DNA of 64,000 nt. Origin: G963704535 sp963704535 (lineage in GTDB: Bacteria > Chloroflexota > Chloroflexia > Chloroflexales > Roseiflexaceae). Of this stretch, positions 46,089 through 53,639 are shown in pieces (position 1 is the stretch's first letter; each line of letters opens with the position of its first letter). The notes under the pieces are model-generated. The model did not search any database. It saw only the letters and a program-made list of their open reading frames with translations, and had not been told where the DNA came from. The translations under genes and the position numbers were made by a program. The stretch lies in assembly GCA_963704535.1 (NCBI GenBank), contig OY969916.1, positions 3,224,001 through 3,288,000 of the forward strand, written 5' to 3'.

Positions 46089-46820
46089 TTATCCCGCACC
46101 CTTCCGGCACAGCACCGATGTCATTGTCCACCACAGGATAAGCAAATCGTGCATGAGCGTCTGGTTGCGCACATACGCAATATCATAGCGAACGATCTGA
46201 TCAAACGAGATACCGCTGCGTCCGCGCACTTGCGCCAGGCCGGTGATCCCCGGCAGCACCTCCAGGCGTTCCATATGCCAGCCGCAATACGCTTCAACCT
46301 CCCATGGCACGTTCGGGCGCGGCCCAATCAGGCTCATGTCGCCGCGCAGCACATTAATAATCTGCGGCAGCTCGTCCAGGCTGGTCTTGCGTAATATCCG
46401 GCCGACCCGCGTCATCTGGGCCTGCCCGATTGGCTTGTAGATCGCCGACCCGCCCGGCGGCTGGCTAGCGCCGAGCTGCCCTCTGACAAACGACCGCATA
46501 AACTCGCGGCCAGCCGCAGCATCGTAATCGGACCGCAGCGTGCGGAACTTATACAGGCGAAAGCGGCGCCCTCGCTGGCCGATCCGCTCCTGGCAAAAGA
46601 AGATCGGCCACGAAGAGTCAAGCAGTATCGCGGTCGCGATGACGAGCATTACCACGAGCGCAAACGGTATAATCGTCAGACACAATACCATATCCAGCAT
46701 GCGCTTAACAAATGCGTAGCTCCTCAAGTACCGTAGTATCTGGCGCGCACGCTTGTGAAACGAGCGTCTGCGGTAGGGAAAAACTTCGGTTCGCTGGAGA
46801 ACCAATGGAGCCCGGAACAT
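46089..46820 (-). CDS. Priming sugar-phosphate transferase (bacterial sugar transferase family)
   Basis: A 243-residue phosphoglycosyltransferase of the WcaJ/WbaP/PglC superfamily. A membrane segment lies at ~42-68, followed by FCQERIGQRGRRFRLYKFRTLR, the core KTSLDELPQIINVLRGDMSLIGPRP with the catalytic Asp-Glu pair, and LPGITGLAQVRGRSG. It transfers a sugar-1-phosphate to undecaprenyl phosphate, the first step of repeat-unit assembly. It is the first gene of the - strand polysaccharide cluster, so the locus promoter probably lies in 46,821-47,150. Confidence 0.9.
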   Translation of the reverse strand: MFRAPLVLQRTEVFPYRRRSFHKRARQILRYLRSYAFVKRMLDMVLCLTIIPFALVVMLVIATAILLDSSWPIFFCQERIGQRGRRFRLYKFRTLRSDYDAAAGREFMRSFVRGQLGASQPPGGSAIYKPIGQAQMTRVGRILRKTSLDELPQIINVLRGDMSLIGPRPNVPWEVEAYCGWHMERLEVLPGITGLAQVRGRSGISFDQIVRYDIAYVRNQTLMHDLLILWWTMTSVLCRKGAG

Positions 46821-47152
46821 ACGCGCTCCTCACACTATCTGCAAACCATTGCGCCTGTGTATCGAGGTTGGAAGTGTCACTCGATCGTGCATAGTCATCC
46901 TTCCAAGATCAAGACACGCTCCGCCGTTCCGACAGCACTAGCTGCCAGACGCAGAGTATCGCCAGGTGAAGTTCCGGCCAGAGCTAAGGCGATAATGAGC
47001 CGAAACACCGAATATCGATCAGCGCTCGGCGCGACCACGCCGAATGCTCCAAACAGACCGGGTGCGACAGGCCAATAACTGCCAATGTTCTACGACGAGT
47101 CGTTCATCAAATCCTCATAGCAAAAATAGCCTATTCAGTTTGGAGATACGGT

Positions 47153-47158
47153 ATAATG
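47153..47158 (+). promoter_or_regulatory. Perfect TATAAT -10 box of a possible small transcript
   Basis: TATAAT sits about 95 bases before a hairpin with a T-rich tail. No good -35 hexamer is seen at standard spacing, so the promoter call rests on the -10 alone. Confidence 0.4.
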
Positions 47159-47172
47159 TATTCGACCGGCGC

Positions 47173-47238
47173 ATGAAGCCTCTTCCGTTGCTGGCGCTCC
47201 GGATATGGATCGGGTTGGTCATCAGGCGGGAAGTGTGA
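47173..47238 (+). CDS. Possible 21-residue leader peptide or small RNA body
   Basis: ATG at 47173 opens MKPLPLLALRIWIGLVIRREV with stop at 47236-47238, just inside the loop of a terminator-like hairpin. The peptide is hydrophobic and basic. There is no clear ribosome site, so a ~95-base non-coding RNA is equally likely. Confidence 0.25.
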   Translation: MKPLPLLALRIWIGLVIRREV

Positions 47239-47258
47239 CAGCACTTCCTGCCTTTCTT
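47224..47258 (+). terminator. Rho-independent-type terminator
   Basis: Stem arms GGCGGGAAGTG (47225-47235) and CACTTCCTGCC (47242-47252) pair over 11 bp with one G-T wobble, extended by A-T, with loop TGACAG and tail TTTCTT. Confidence 0.65.
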
Positions 47259-47584
47259 ATGCCCGTGTGCTACCTCCGCTAACAAAAAACACCGCTCGTA
47301 CCCCAAGGTAAGTCACCTGAAGGTAACTTACCCTGGAGGACAGTCGGTGCTGAACCAATGTCAATGTCGATGCAGAACTAATACGAAGAAAGCTCAGACC
47401 GCGACTTTATATAATTATACTATTCTGGATAGACAGCTCGCAGTATAGCAGCGATGAAGATGAAGATCAAGTATAAGAAGTGTTAATCGCTGGTATGCCT
47501 GATGACACTTTTTTCATATGGCTATAGGCAAATCACGCCCGCTGTGACAATTCTCGACACTCAGAGGAGAAGCGAGATGAGTAG

Positions 47585-47758
47585 GAAACCGAAGATTACG
47601 GCACGGCTGTGGCAATCCTTCAGCGTGCGATGGCTCGCCCAGCGCTGTACGACCGGGAGGATGTGCTTGATCGCCTGGCGAATCTCTACAGATTTTGCGG
47701 TGTGGTGGAGGCTTGGAGAGGGCCACCCATTATGGTCAAGGGGCACCACTCGGGTTAG
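47585..47758 (+). pseudogene. Possible C-terminal gene remnant
   Basis: One frame reads protein-like for 57 codons with no start: AVAILQRAMARPALYDREDV and LDRLANLYRFCGVVEAW, ending at TAG 47756. The helix-rich pattern resembles a TPR or similar helical repeat tail. A stop precedes it directly, so it is at most a decayed fragment. Confidence 0.25.
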
Positions 47759-47880
47759 ACAAGGTTCTTAGGTGCTTTACAGTTCCGGGGAAAAGGGGGT
47801 TTGAGGGGGCAGCCCCCTCAGTCTTCCCCCACTCACACTGTAAAGTAGAACGGCGCTATCTGAAACCTTGCCTTAGGAAA
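47755..47880. repeat. Complete MITE-like element with imperfect terminal inverted repeats
   Basis: This is the best-bounded copy. The left end AGACAAGGTTCTTAGGTGCT plus TTACAG mirrors the right end CTGTAAAGTAGAACGGCG plus CTATCTGAAACCTTG, around the core stem GAGGGGGCAGCCCCCTC. Size is about 120 bp and no ORF is present. Confidence 0.85.
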
Positions 47881-47904
47881 GAGGGAGAGGGGCCATGAGC
47901 GTGC

Positions 47905-47910
47905 TATAAT
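47905..47910 (+). promoter_or_regulatory. thrS promoter -10 box
   Basis: TATAAT 75 bases before the thrS start. The transcript start would be near 47917. No strong -35 is visible, although purine-rich GAGGGAGAGG lies upstream. Confidence 0.6.
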
Positions 47911-47932
47911 GGCCGGCAAGAACGACTTTGGT

Positions 47933-47962
47933 GAGCAGTAGTCCAGACCAAGCGGGCTGCTC
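47933..47962 (+). promoter_or_regulatory. Hairpin in the thrS leader
   Basis: GAGCAG (47933-47938) pairs with CTGCTC (47957-47962) across an 18-base loop, just before the ribosome site AAGGAG. It lacks T-box hallmarks; it could act like the tRNA-mimic operator of E. coli thrS, but this is inference. Confidence 0.35.
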
Positions 47963-47985
47963 TCGTGCAGTTAAGGAGTTGCCTC

Positions 47986-49827
47986 ATGGCAAAAATTACA
48001 CCAGATGAAATCTACACGCTTGCCGAACAACATATACCAAAAGGCTATAAACCTGAGTTATATAAAGTTCGGCATAGCGCCGCTCACATTATGGCTCAAG
48101 CAGTCCGTGAGCGATTTGGTAGTGAAGGGGTGGTTCATATTGCAATTGGGCCTCCGATCGAACACGGCTTTTATTACGACTTTGCGTTGCCACGATCGGT
48201 GAATGAAGACGACCTTGGGTGGATCGAGGAGCGAATGCGCGATATCATCAGGGGGAAACATCCCTTTACCGCGCGCGCCCTAAGTGTTGATGAAGCCCAG
48301 CAACTCTTTGCTAATGAACCCTACAAGCTTGAGTTGATAGAGGGGCTAGCCAGAGGCACCGTTGATGAGAATGGTGCTCCGCTACCCGACTCAGAGGCTG
48401 CGCTGATTACCTGCTACCAGCAGGACACCTTTGTCGATCTCTGCCGTGGCCCGCATGTGGCAACCACGAGCGATATCCATCCTAATGCGGTGAAGCTCCT
48501 AAATGTCGCCGGAGCATATTGGCGTGGCGATGAGACGAAAGCGCAGCTCCAGCGCATCTATGGGACGGCGTGGGAGACGTCGGAGGACCTGACTCGATAC
48601 CTGGAATTGCGCGCAGAGGCCGAGCGACGTGACCATCGTCGGCTCGGCAAGGAACTCGAACTATTCCATATCGACCCGACCGCCCCAGGTATGCCGTATT
48701 GGCTGCCTAAAGGGTTCAAAGTACTTAACGAGCTGATCAATTTCTGGCGCGCCGAACATGAGCGCCGGGGCTACCAAGAAATCGCCTCGCCCCTAATCAA
48801 TAATAAGCGTCTCTGGGAACTCTCGGGCCACTGGGATCACTACAAAGAAAACATGTTCATCATCCCCATTGATGAGAACACGACCTATGCGGTCAAGCCC
48901 ATGAATTGCCCGAATGCTATGATCGTCTACAATCTGAAGAAGCGCAGCTATCGCGACCTTCCGCTGCGTCTCTCAGACTGCGATATTCTCCATCGGCACG
49001 AGCGCTCAGGCACCCTGCATGGTCTGCTCCGAGTTCAGCGTATCCAACAGGATGATGCACATATCTTTGTCACCGAAGACCAAATCGAGGACGAGTACGA
49101 GCGGATCTTCAATATCGCTCGCCTCTTCTATTCGATCTTCGATCTGAAGTACCGCTTCCGCATGGGCACACGGCCCGATGGGTTTATCGGCGATATCGAA
49201 ACGTGGAATAGAGCTGAGGCTGCGCTTAAGCGAATTCTCGACCGTTCTTCTGGCCCAGGAAATTACGTCATCGAAGAGGGCGATGGCGCATTCTATGGCC
49301 CTAAGATCGATATTCTCATGGAAGACGCCCTGGGACGCGAGTGGCAGATGGGGACAATTCAGCTTGACTTCCAATTGCCACGACGCTTCGACTGTCGCTA
49401 CACCGACAGTGACGGTGTCGAAAAGCACCCGGTAGTTATCCATCGCGTGATCTATGGTTCCCTTGAGCGGTTCATGGGTATTCTCATTGAACATACTGCC
49501 GGAGCCTTTCCCGTATGGCTAGCACCTATCCAGGTGAAGCTACTCACGATCACGGATCACCAACTCCCCTACGCAGGCGAGGTACGCGTGCGGCTACGGG
49601 AAGCCGGCATTCGGGTTGAGATCGACGAATCCGGAGACCGCCTTAATGCCAAGATCCGCAACGCGCAGTTACAGAAGATCCCTTATATGCTGGTCATAGG
49701 AAAGCAAGAGGTCGCTCAAGAGCAGGTTTCGGTGCGACTAAGGACCGAGGAAAACCTTGGGCCTATGAGCATCGACGCTTTTGTGGCGCTCGCCCAGCAG
49801 GCGATCAGCGATAAACGGCCAATTTAA
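47986..49827 (+). CDS. thrS: Threonyl-tRNA synthetase lacking the TGS domain
   Basis: A 613-residue class II aminoacyl-tRNA synthetase. The N-terminal ~60-residue TGS domain is missing; the protein begins almost directly with the editing domain. Its catalytic residues are intact: HSAAH (30-34) and DLCRGPH (C153, H157). The catalytic core has the Zn ligands C308 (KPMNCPN), H359 (DDAHIF) and H486 (VVIHRVIYGSLERF). Motif 2 is HRHERSGTLHGLLRV and motif 3 lies around GSLERF. The anticodon-binding domain starts about 515. It should charge tRNA-Thr and clear mischarged Ser. ATG 47986 has AAGGAG at 47973-47978. Motif 2 wording is less standard than in housekeeping ThrRS, so it could be a second, specialised copy. 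Confidence 0.9.
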   Translation: MAKITPDEIYTLAEQHIPKGYKPELYKVRHSAAHIMAQAVRERFGSEGVVHIAIGPPIEHGFYYDFALPRSVNEDDLGWIEERMRDIIRGKHPFTARALSVDEAQQLFANEPYKLELIEGLARGTVDENGAPLPDSEAALITCYQQDTFVDLCRGPHVATTSDIHPNAVKLLNVAGAYWRGDETKAQLQRIYGTAWETSEDLTRYLELRAEAERRDHRRLGKELELFHIDPTAPGMPYWLPKGFKVLNELINFWRAEHERRGYQEIASPLINNKRLWELSGHWDHYKENMFIIPIDENTTYAVKPMNCPNAMIVYNLKKRSYRDLPLRLSDCDILHRHERSGTLHGLLRVQRIQQDDAHIFVTEDQIEDEYERIFNIARLFYSIFDLKYRFRMGTRPDGFIGDIETWNRAEAALKRILDRSSGPGNYVIEEGDGAFYGPKIDILMEDALGREWQMGTIQLDFQLPRRFDCRYTDSDGVEKHPVVIHRVIYGSLERFMGILIEHTAGAFPVWLAPIQVKLLTITDHQLPYAGEVRVRLREAGIRVEIDESGDRLNAKIRNAQLQKIPYMLVIGKQEVAQEQVSVRLRTEENLGPMSIDAFVALAQQAISDKRPI

Positions 49828-49828
49828 G

Positions 49829-49880
49829 AAAAGGGGAGTTTGAGGGGGCCGCCCCTCAAACTCCCCCTTCCACCACGGCT
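49829..49880. repeat. Stem-loop repeat unit
   Basis: AGGGGAGTTTGAGGGGG, loop, CCCCTCAAACTCCCC: a copy of the 59/60-bp type element, with the CACGGCTCG tail seen in the 39.6-kb array (reverse orientation). Confidence 0.85.
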
Positions 49881-49916
49881 CGTTGGCATGACTGTGCCCT
49901 TTTCAAACAATTTCTC

Positions 49917-49952
49917 AGCTAATGACGCGGCTAAAAAGCCGCGTCATTAGCT
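49917..49952. terminator. Perfect 16-bp hairpin between the two synthetase genes
   Basis: Arms AGCTAATGACGCGGCT (49917-49932) and AGCCGCGTCATTAGCT (49937-49952) with an AAAA loop. No T-run follows; TATACT overlaps its 3' end at about 49951-49956 and could be a -10 box for the next gene. It could end the thrS transcript or act as an attenuator. Confidence 0.6.
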
Positions 49953-49997
49953 ATACTGTAGACGGTTTCGAGCGTGAGTGTTAGGCGAGGTACTCGT

Positions 49998-51419
49998 ATG
50001 ACCGTTGATCCTCCCTTACGCAATCGTGATCAGGTCGTGGCCGATATCAACTCACGCTGGGTACTCCTGACCCCCGATAATGATGTCATTCCCCTCACCG
50101 ACACCAGTAGCACTCGGGATATACTAGAGGTACAACCTAGTCTTGCACGCCTCACGGAACTCATCACGAAAAAGGGCCAGCCCCATCCCACCTCCCCAAG
50201 TCTCAAACTGATGCGCCAACTCGAGTGGGCTGATTACGAGCCAGCCTCGGACCGTGGCCATCTACGCTACTACCCCGCCGGGGCACTTGTGCATAACCTG
50301 ATCCGTGACTGGCACGAGAACATCCTTGTCGAACATATGAATGCTGTAGAAGTGCGTACCCCCTTCATCTATGACTGGTCCCGAGATGATCTGCGAGGTC
50401 AGGCCGGCACATTCCACGATCGGCTGTACTATGTCTCAGGGTATAACCAGGAGCAGGAGTTTGTGCTACGGTTCGGCGGCGATTTCGGCCAGTTCAGTCT
50501 CCTGAAAGATACACGACTTAGCTATCGTCAGCTTCCGCTGCGCCTATTTGAGTATGCTGAAAGCTTTCGCTACCAGCGGAGTGGCGAACTGCGAGGTCTG
50601 GAGCAGGCCCGAAGTTTCTCATTCTTCGACATCCATAGCATATGCGCTGATTTCTCCCAGAGTTGGGCTGAGTTTACAGCCTGGTATAACCTTCATGCTG
50701 ATCTCAGCGAACAGTGGGGTATGGATTACGCAATCGAGTTTACGGTTGTCGACAGCTTCTTTGAGCAGCAGCGCGAGCTTCTTCTCCCGCTGCTTCAGTA
50801 CAGTCGGCGGCCTGCGCTGGTAGAGGTAATCTCGAAGCGCAAGCATTACTGGTTACTGAAATACGTATTTCACGATGAGAACACTCATAAGTATTTCAAT
50901 GTGCAGCTTGACCAAGAGAACTCGGCCCTGTATGGAATCTCCTATACGGGCGCTGATGGAGGGCGGCACAATTGTACCATTTGCCACGTCGCGCTCGGCT
51001 CCATGCAGCGCTGGATGGTGCTCGCAATCGAGGCGGCCCTTAAGCAAACTGAACCCGTGCTACCGCTCTGGCTCGCTCCAACTCAGCTCCGCGTAATCCC
51101 CGTTCACCCTGGTTTGGTCGAGCCGGTTCTCCAGCAGGTTCGCGCACTGGCAAGCCACAGGATTCGAATTGATGTCGATGACCGGCCCAAAACTGTCGCT
51201 TGGCGATTGCAGCAGGCTCGCACAGAATGGGTACCTTTTGTGGTTGTCATCGGTGAACGTGAACTTCAGGGCGATGCTTGGCCTATCAATATCCGAGGTC
51301 AAGAAAAGCAGCTCATGCCCCCCGATGCGCTGATAGCAGAACTCCAGCGTCGTGTCGCAGGTATGCCCTTTCGCAGGTTCAACCCTGTCCGAGTTTCAGC
51401 CCGCCCAAAGTACCACTAG
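49998..51419 (+). CDS. ThrRS-like class II synthetase paralogue without editing domain
   Basis: A 473-residue protein with the ThrRS catalytic core (about 65-360) and a C-terminal anticodon-binding-type domain (about 365-460), but no TGS or editing domain. Motif 2 is FRYQRSGELRGLEQARSF (R191) and motif 3 lies around HVALGSMQRW. By position, the Zn ligand Cys of ThrRS is Asp162 here (RFGGDFGQF), while His213 (FFDIHSI) and His330 (TICHVALGS) are kept. Loss of the Cys should change or abolish zinc-mediated threonine selection. It may charge tRNA with another amino acid, activate an amino acid for a non-translational purpose, or regulate. It is followed closely by a nucleotidyltransferase and an ECF transporter. 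ATG 49998 is preferred over an upstream GTG. Confidence 0.78.
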   Translation: MTVDPPLRNRDQVVADINSRWVLLTPDNDVIPLTDTSSTRDILEVQPSLARLTELITKKGQPHPTSPSLKLMRQLEWADYEPASDRGHLRYYPAGALVHNLIRDWHENILVEHMNAVEVRTPFIYDWSRDDLRGQAGTFHDRLYYVSGYNQEQEFVLRFGGDFGQFSLLKDTRLSYRQLPLRLFEYAESFRYQRSGELRGLEQARSFSFFDIHSICADFSQSWAEFTAWYNLHADLSEQWGMDYAIEFTVVDSFFEQQRELLLPLLQYSRRPALVEVISKRKHYWLLKYVFHDENTHKYFNVQLDQENSALYGISYTGADGGRHNCTICHVALGSMQRWMVLAIEAALKQTEPVLPLWLAPTQLRVIPVHPGLVEPVLQQVRALASHRIRIDVDDRPKTVAWRLQQARTEWVPFVVVIGERELQGDAWPINIRGQEKQLMPPDALIAELQRRVAGMPFRRFNPVRVSARPKYH

Positions 51420-51434
51420 GTACACGGAGACGCC

Positions 51435-52265
51435 ATGACCCTCTTTACCTGCGATCAGGATGGTTACTTGCAAAACTCTGGCTCACCGAGCTTAATCCAA
51501 CCTGCCTTTCGCCCTCTACTCGACGCTGCTACCGTGCTCTGCCAGGAACTAGCGAACAGCAGCTTGATATGTCTTTACGTGCGGGGAAGTGTGGCGGCTG
51601 GACGAGCCTTTTTAGGCAGTTCAGATCTGGACTTGGTACTGATTAGTAAGGACGGAGAGCCAGCGGTGACACCTGATCGGCAGCAGATCAGTGCATTCAC
51701 GAGCGAATTCGTGAGTATTACCAGTGAAGTTGACCTGACAGTGTTGCAACTTGCGGTGCTCCTCGAGTCAACTGAGTATGCTCGTTTGCGGGTGTATCTA
51801 AAAACCCAGTCGGTGCTGTTGGTGGGTGAGGATATCCGCCCGCGTCTTCCCCGCTTCCGGCCTGACGGCAGTTTGGCCCGTTACATGCATCCAGACCTAG
51901 ATGTCGAGCTAGACTATTTGAGCCGTATCTTTAGCGGTGACAGAACAATAGATAGAAGCTACGGAGGCATGACTCGTCCAACCCGCTTTTGGTGTGTGTG
52001 GACGATGCGAACGGTGTTGAGGGCCGCCGGGCTACTCGCGATGACGCGGTCAGGGATTTACGAGAGTGACCTAAAGTCCTGCCGCGATCAGGCTAGCATG
52101 CTCTACCCTGAACTTGCACCACTACTCCACGAAGCCTACACACTTGCACTGGATCCAACCGATCATCCTTGGGTTGTGACTGCCTTTCTCCAACGCCTCC
52201 TCCCTATATTACTGCCGAAGTGGCGCGAGGAAGTGGGTACTGGCAAAGTTGAAAGTAGTGGTTAG
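51435..52265 (+). CDS. Nucleotidyltransferase-domain protein
   Basis: A 276-residue protein of the polymerase-beta-like nucleotidyltransferase superfamily. YVRGSVAAGRAFLGSSDLDLV has the G-S...S-D-L-D signature (G51-S52, D64/D66), with a third acidic residue probable in SEVDLTV. The C-terminal half is helical, as in aminoglycoside- or tRNA-modifying nucleotidyltransferases. It starts 15 bases after the ThrRS-like gene with its own GGAG site, so the pair is co-transcribed. A small-molecule or RNA substrate cannot be chosen from sequence. AMP transfer onto the same substrate the ThrRS-like enzyme activates is a speculative link. Confidence 0.72.
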   Translation: MTLFTCDQDGYLQNSGSPSLIQPAFRPLLDAATVLCQELANSSLICLYVRGSVAAGRAFLGSSDLDLVLISKDGEPAVTPDRQQISAFTSEFVSITSEVDLTVLQLAVLLESTEYARLRVYLKTQSVLLVGEDIRPRLPRFRPDGSLARYMHPDLDVELDYLSRIFSGDRTIDRSYGGMTRPTRFWCVWTMRTVLRAAGLLAMTRSGIYESDLKSCRDQASMLYPELAPLLHEAYTLALDPTDHPWVVTAFLQRLLPILLPKWREEVGTGKVESSG

Positions 52266-52271
52266 TAGCCT

Positions 52272-52838
52272 ATGAATATGTACAAGGGCCGAGGGTTCGA
52301 TTTCATCCTCATTGGCGTAATCGCCGGAATCGTAGCCGTACTCGACTTTATCGGTGTTGTCGGCATACCTACGGGCATTTTCAGTGTTTCAGGCTTCTAC
52401 ATCGGTGGGGCCTTTTACACGGCTTTTGCCCTATGGTTCAAGCGGAATGGGCTTCTAGCAATGTATCTGGGCCTCCTGCTTGGCGCCGTGCTTAGCGGGA
52501 CTTTTACTATCTTCGCCTTTCTCTTAGCCTGGGGGAATGTGTTAGGAGTCGGTGCAGTACTACTGGCCTTCAGCCAGCTTGGGTTAAACACAAGTTTACA
52601 GAAGCTGCGAGATTACGTCTGGTTTATTATCTTTGTCATTATTGCCCAGATAATTGGGGCCACATGGACCCTTGGTGGATTTGTTGTCTTTGGGCTTATG
52701 CCGACTGGCGCATTACCCGCTGCTATGACCTCCTGGATTATTGGAGGTATTATTGTCAATCTGGTAATCGGTATACCTCTACTCAAGACGTTTACCAGCA
52801 TCATCTACCGTGCTGGGCTTTTGACACCCGCCCGTTAA
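52272..52838 (+). CDS. ECF transporter S component (substrate-binding membrane protein)
   Basis: A 188-residue protein with six probable membrane helices, the size and layout of ECF S components. IPTGIFSVSGFYIGGAFYTAF and the alternating hydrophobic blocks fit this group. The substrate class (vitamin, metal or other micronutrient) cannot be read from sequence. T and A components follow at once, a dedicated ECF arrangement. It begins seven bases after the nucleotidyltransferase stop, so import is co-expressed with the synthetase-like and nucleotidyltransferase enzymes. Confidence 0.7.
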   Translation: MNMYKGRGFDFILIGVIAGIVAVLDFIGVVGIPTGIFSVSGFYIGGAFYTAFALWFKRNGLLAMYLGLLLGAVLSGTFTIFAFLLAWGNVLGVGAVLLAFSQLGLNTSLQKLRDYVWFIIFVIIAQIIGATWTLGGFVVFGLMPTGALPAAMTSWIIGGIIVNLVIGIPLLKTFTSIIYRAGLLTPAR

Positions 52839-52885
52839 ACTGTATGCCATAGGCCGCGAGAGAAGTGGCACCATATGTGTAAGCT

Positions 52886-53639
52886 ATGAAGAGACGAACA
52901 TTTCTGCACTACTTAGATAACAATTCTGTGTATTTCAGCATTCCTGTTGTCTGGAAATTTTTGTTCTTTATCACCTTAAGTTCTCTTCCACTGTTATCGC
53001 ATAATCTACGTATCAATCTGTTGGTTTTAGTCGTTGTTGCAATGTTGATCCTGAGATCCGGATATTACTATCGTAGTCTGAGTTCAATAAAGCTTCTACT
53101 TCTCTCGTTCTGTTCGTTTATGTTAATATGGATACTCTTCAGCAAGGTAGAGGGCAAGTTTGTTTACGTCATCTTCCCGTGGGGTACCCGAGATATCTGA
53201 ACAAACAGTTCCGTTCGCACTATCAGCGGCTATTCGCTGGATATTGATATGCCAAGCAGGTATATTTTTTTTGGTCGCAACCTCTCAGAATGAAGTCATA
53301 GATGCGCTTGTTAGTGTTCATGCGCCGCATCAATTTGTGCTCTCGCTAACAATTGCATTGAACACAATAGTTTTTGTCATCGAAGCACTTCCCCAAATCA
53401 ACATAGCGCTTAACTCACGCAACATTCCTAATACCACTATACTCGAAAATATGCAGCGCCTGCGTCTCATTGGCACTTCCCTGTTGGTCGAGAGCATCAT
53501 GAGAATCGTATTCTTGAGGATAGCGTATCACTTTGATGTAGTCGAACTAGAGCAAATGCAAGAACAAGGAGAGAACAGAAGTATCAACAAGCTCCCAACA
53601 AACTCGAAGCCCGCAGAGGATGAACGAGGAATATTGTGA
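52886..53639 (+). pseudogene. ecfT: ECF transporter T component, frameshifted
   Basis: The first segment (52886-53200) encodes three membrane helices and ends FVYVIFPWGTRDI-stop. The second, in the +1 frame, continues PEISEQTVPFALSAAIRW and carries further helices and the basic cytoplasmic region that couples to the ATPase (NIPNTTILENMQRLRLIGTS). The 754-bp span has one extra base. Removing one G from the GGGG at about 53180-53183 gives FPWVPEISEQ and a ~250-residue EcfT. The stop overlaps the ecfA start (TGATG). Base composition is markedly AT-rich compared with flanking regions. Confidence 0.75.

Larger units (their letters stand above)
46821..47985. other. Long intergenic region between the polysaccharide locus and thrS
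   Basis: About 1.16 kb without an intact gene and with lower GC than its left neighbour. It contains a perfect -10 box, a tiny open frame and a terminator-like hairpin (47,153-47,258), an inverted repeat GGTAAGT...ACTTACC near 47,309-47,334, a likely gene remnant (47,585-47,758), a MITE-like element and the thrS promoter. It marks the boundary between two oppositely transcribed regions of different base composition. Confidence 0.6.

Noticed and set aside
47911..47985. T-box riboswitch ahead of thrS
   Set aside because: The leader is only ~70 bases and lacks the conserved T-box core and antiterminator. Only a small hairpin is present.
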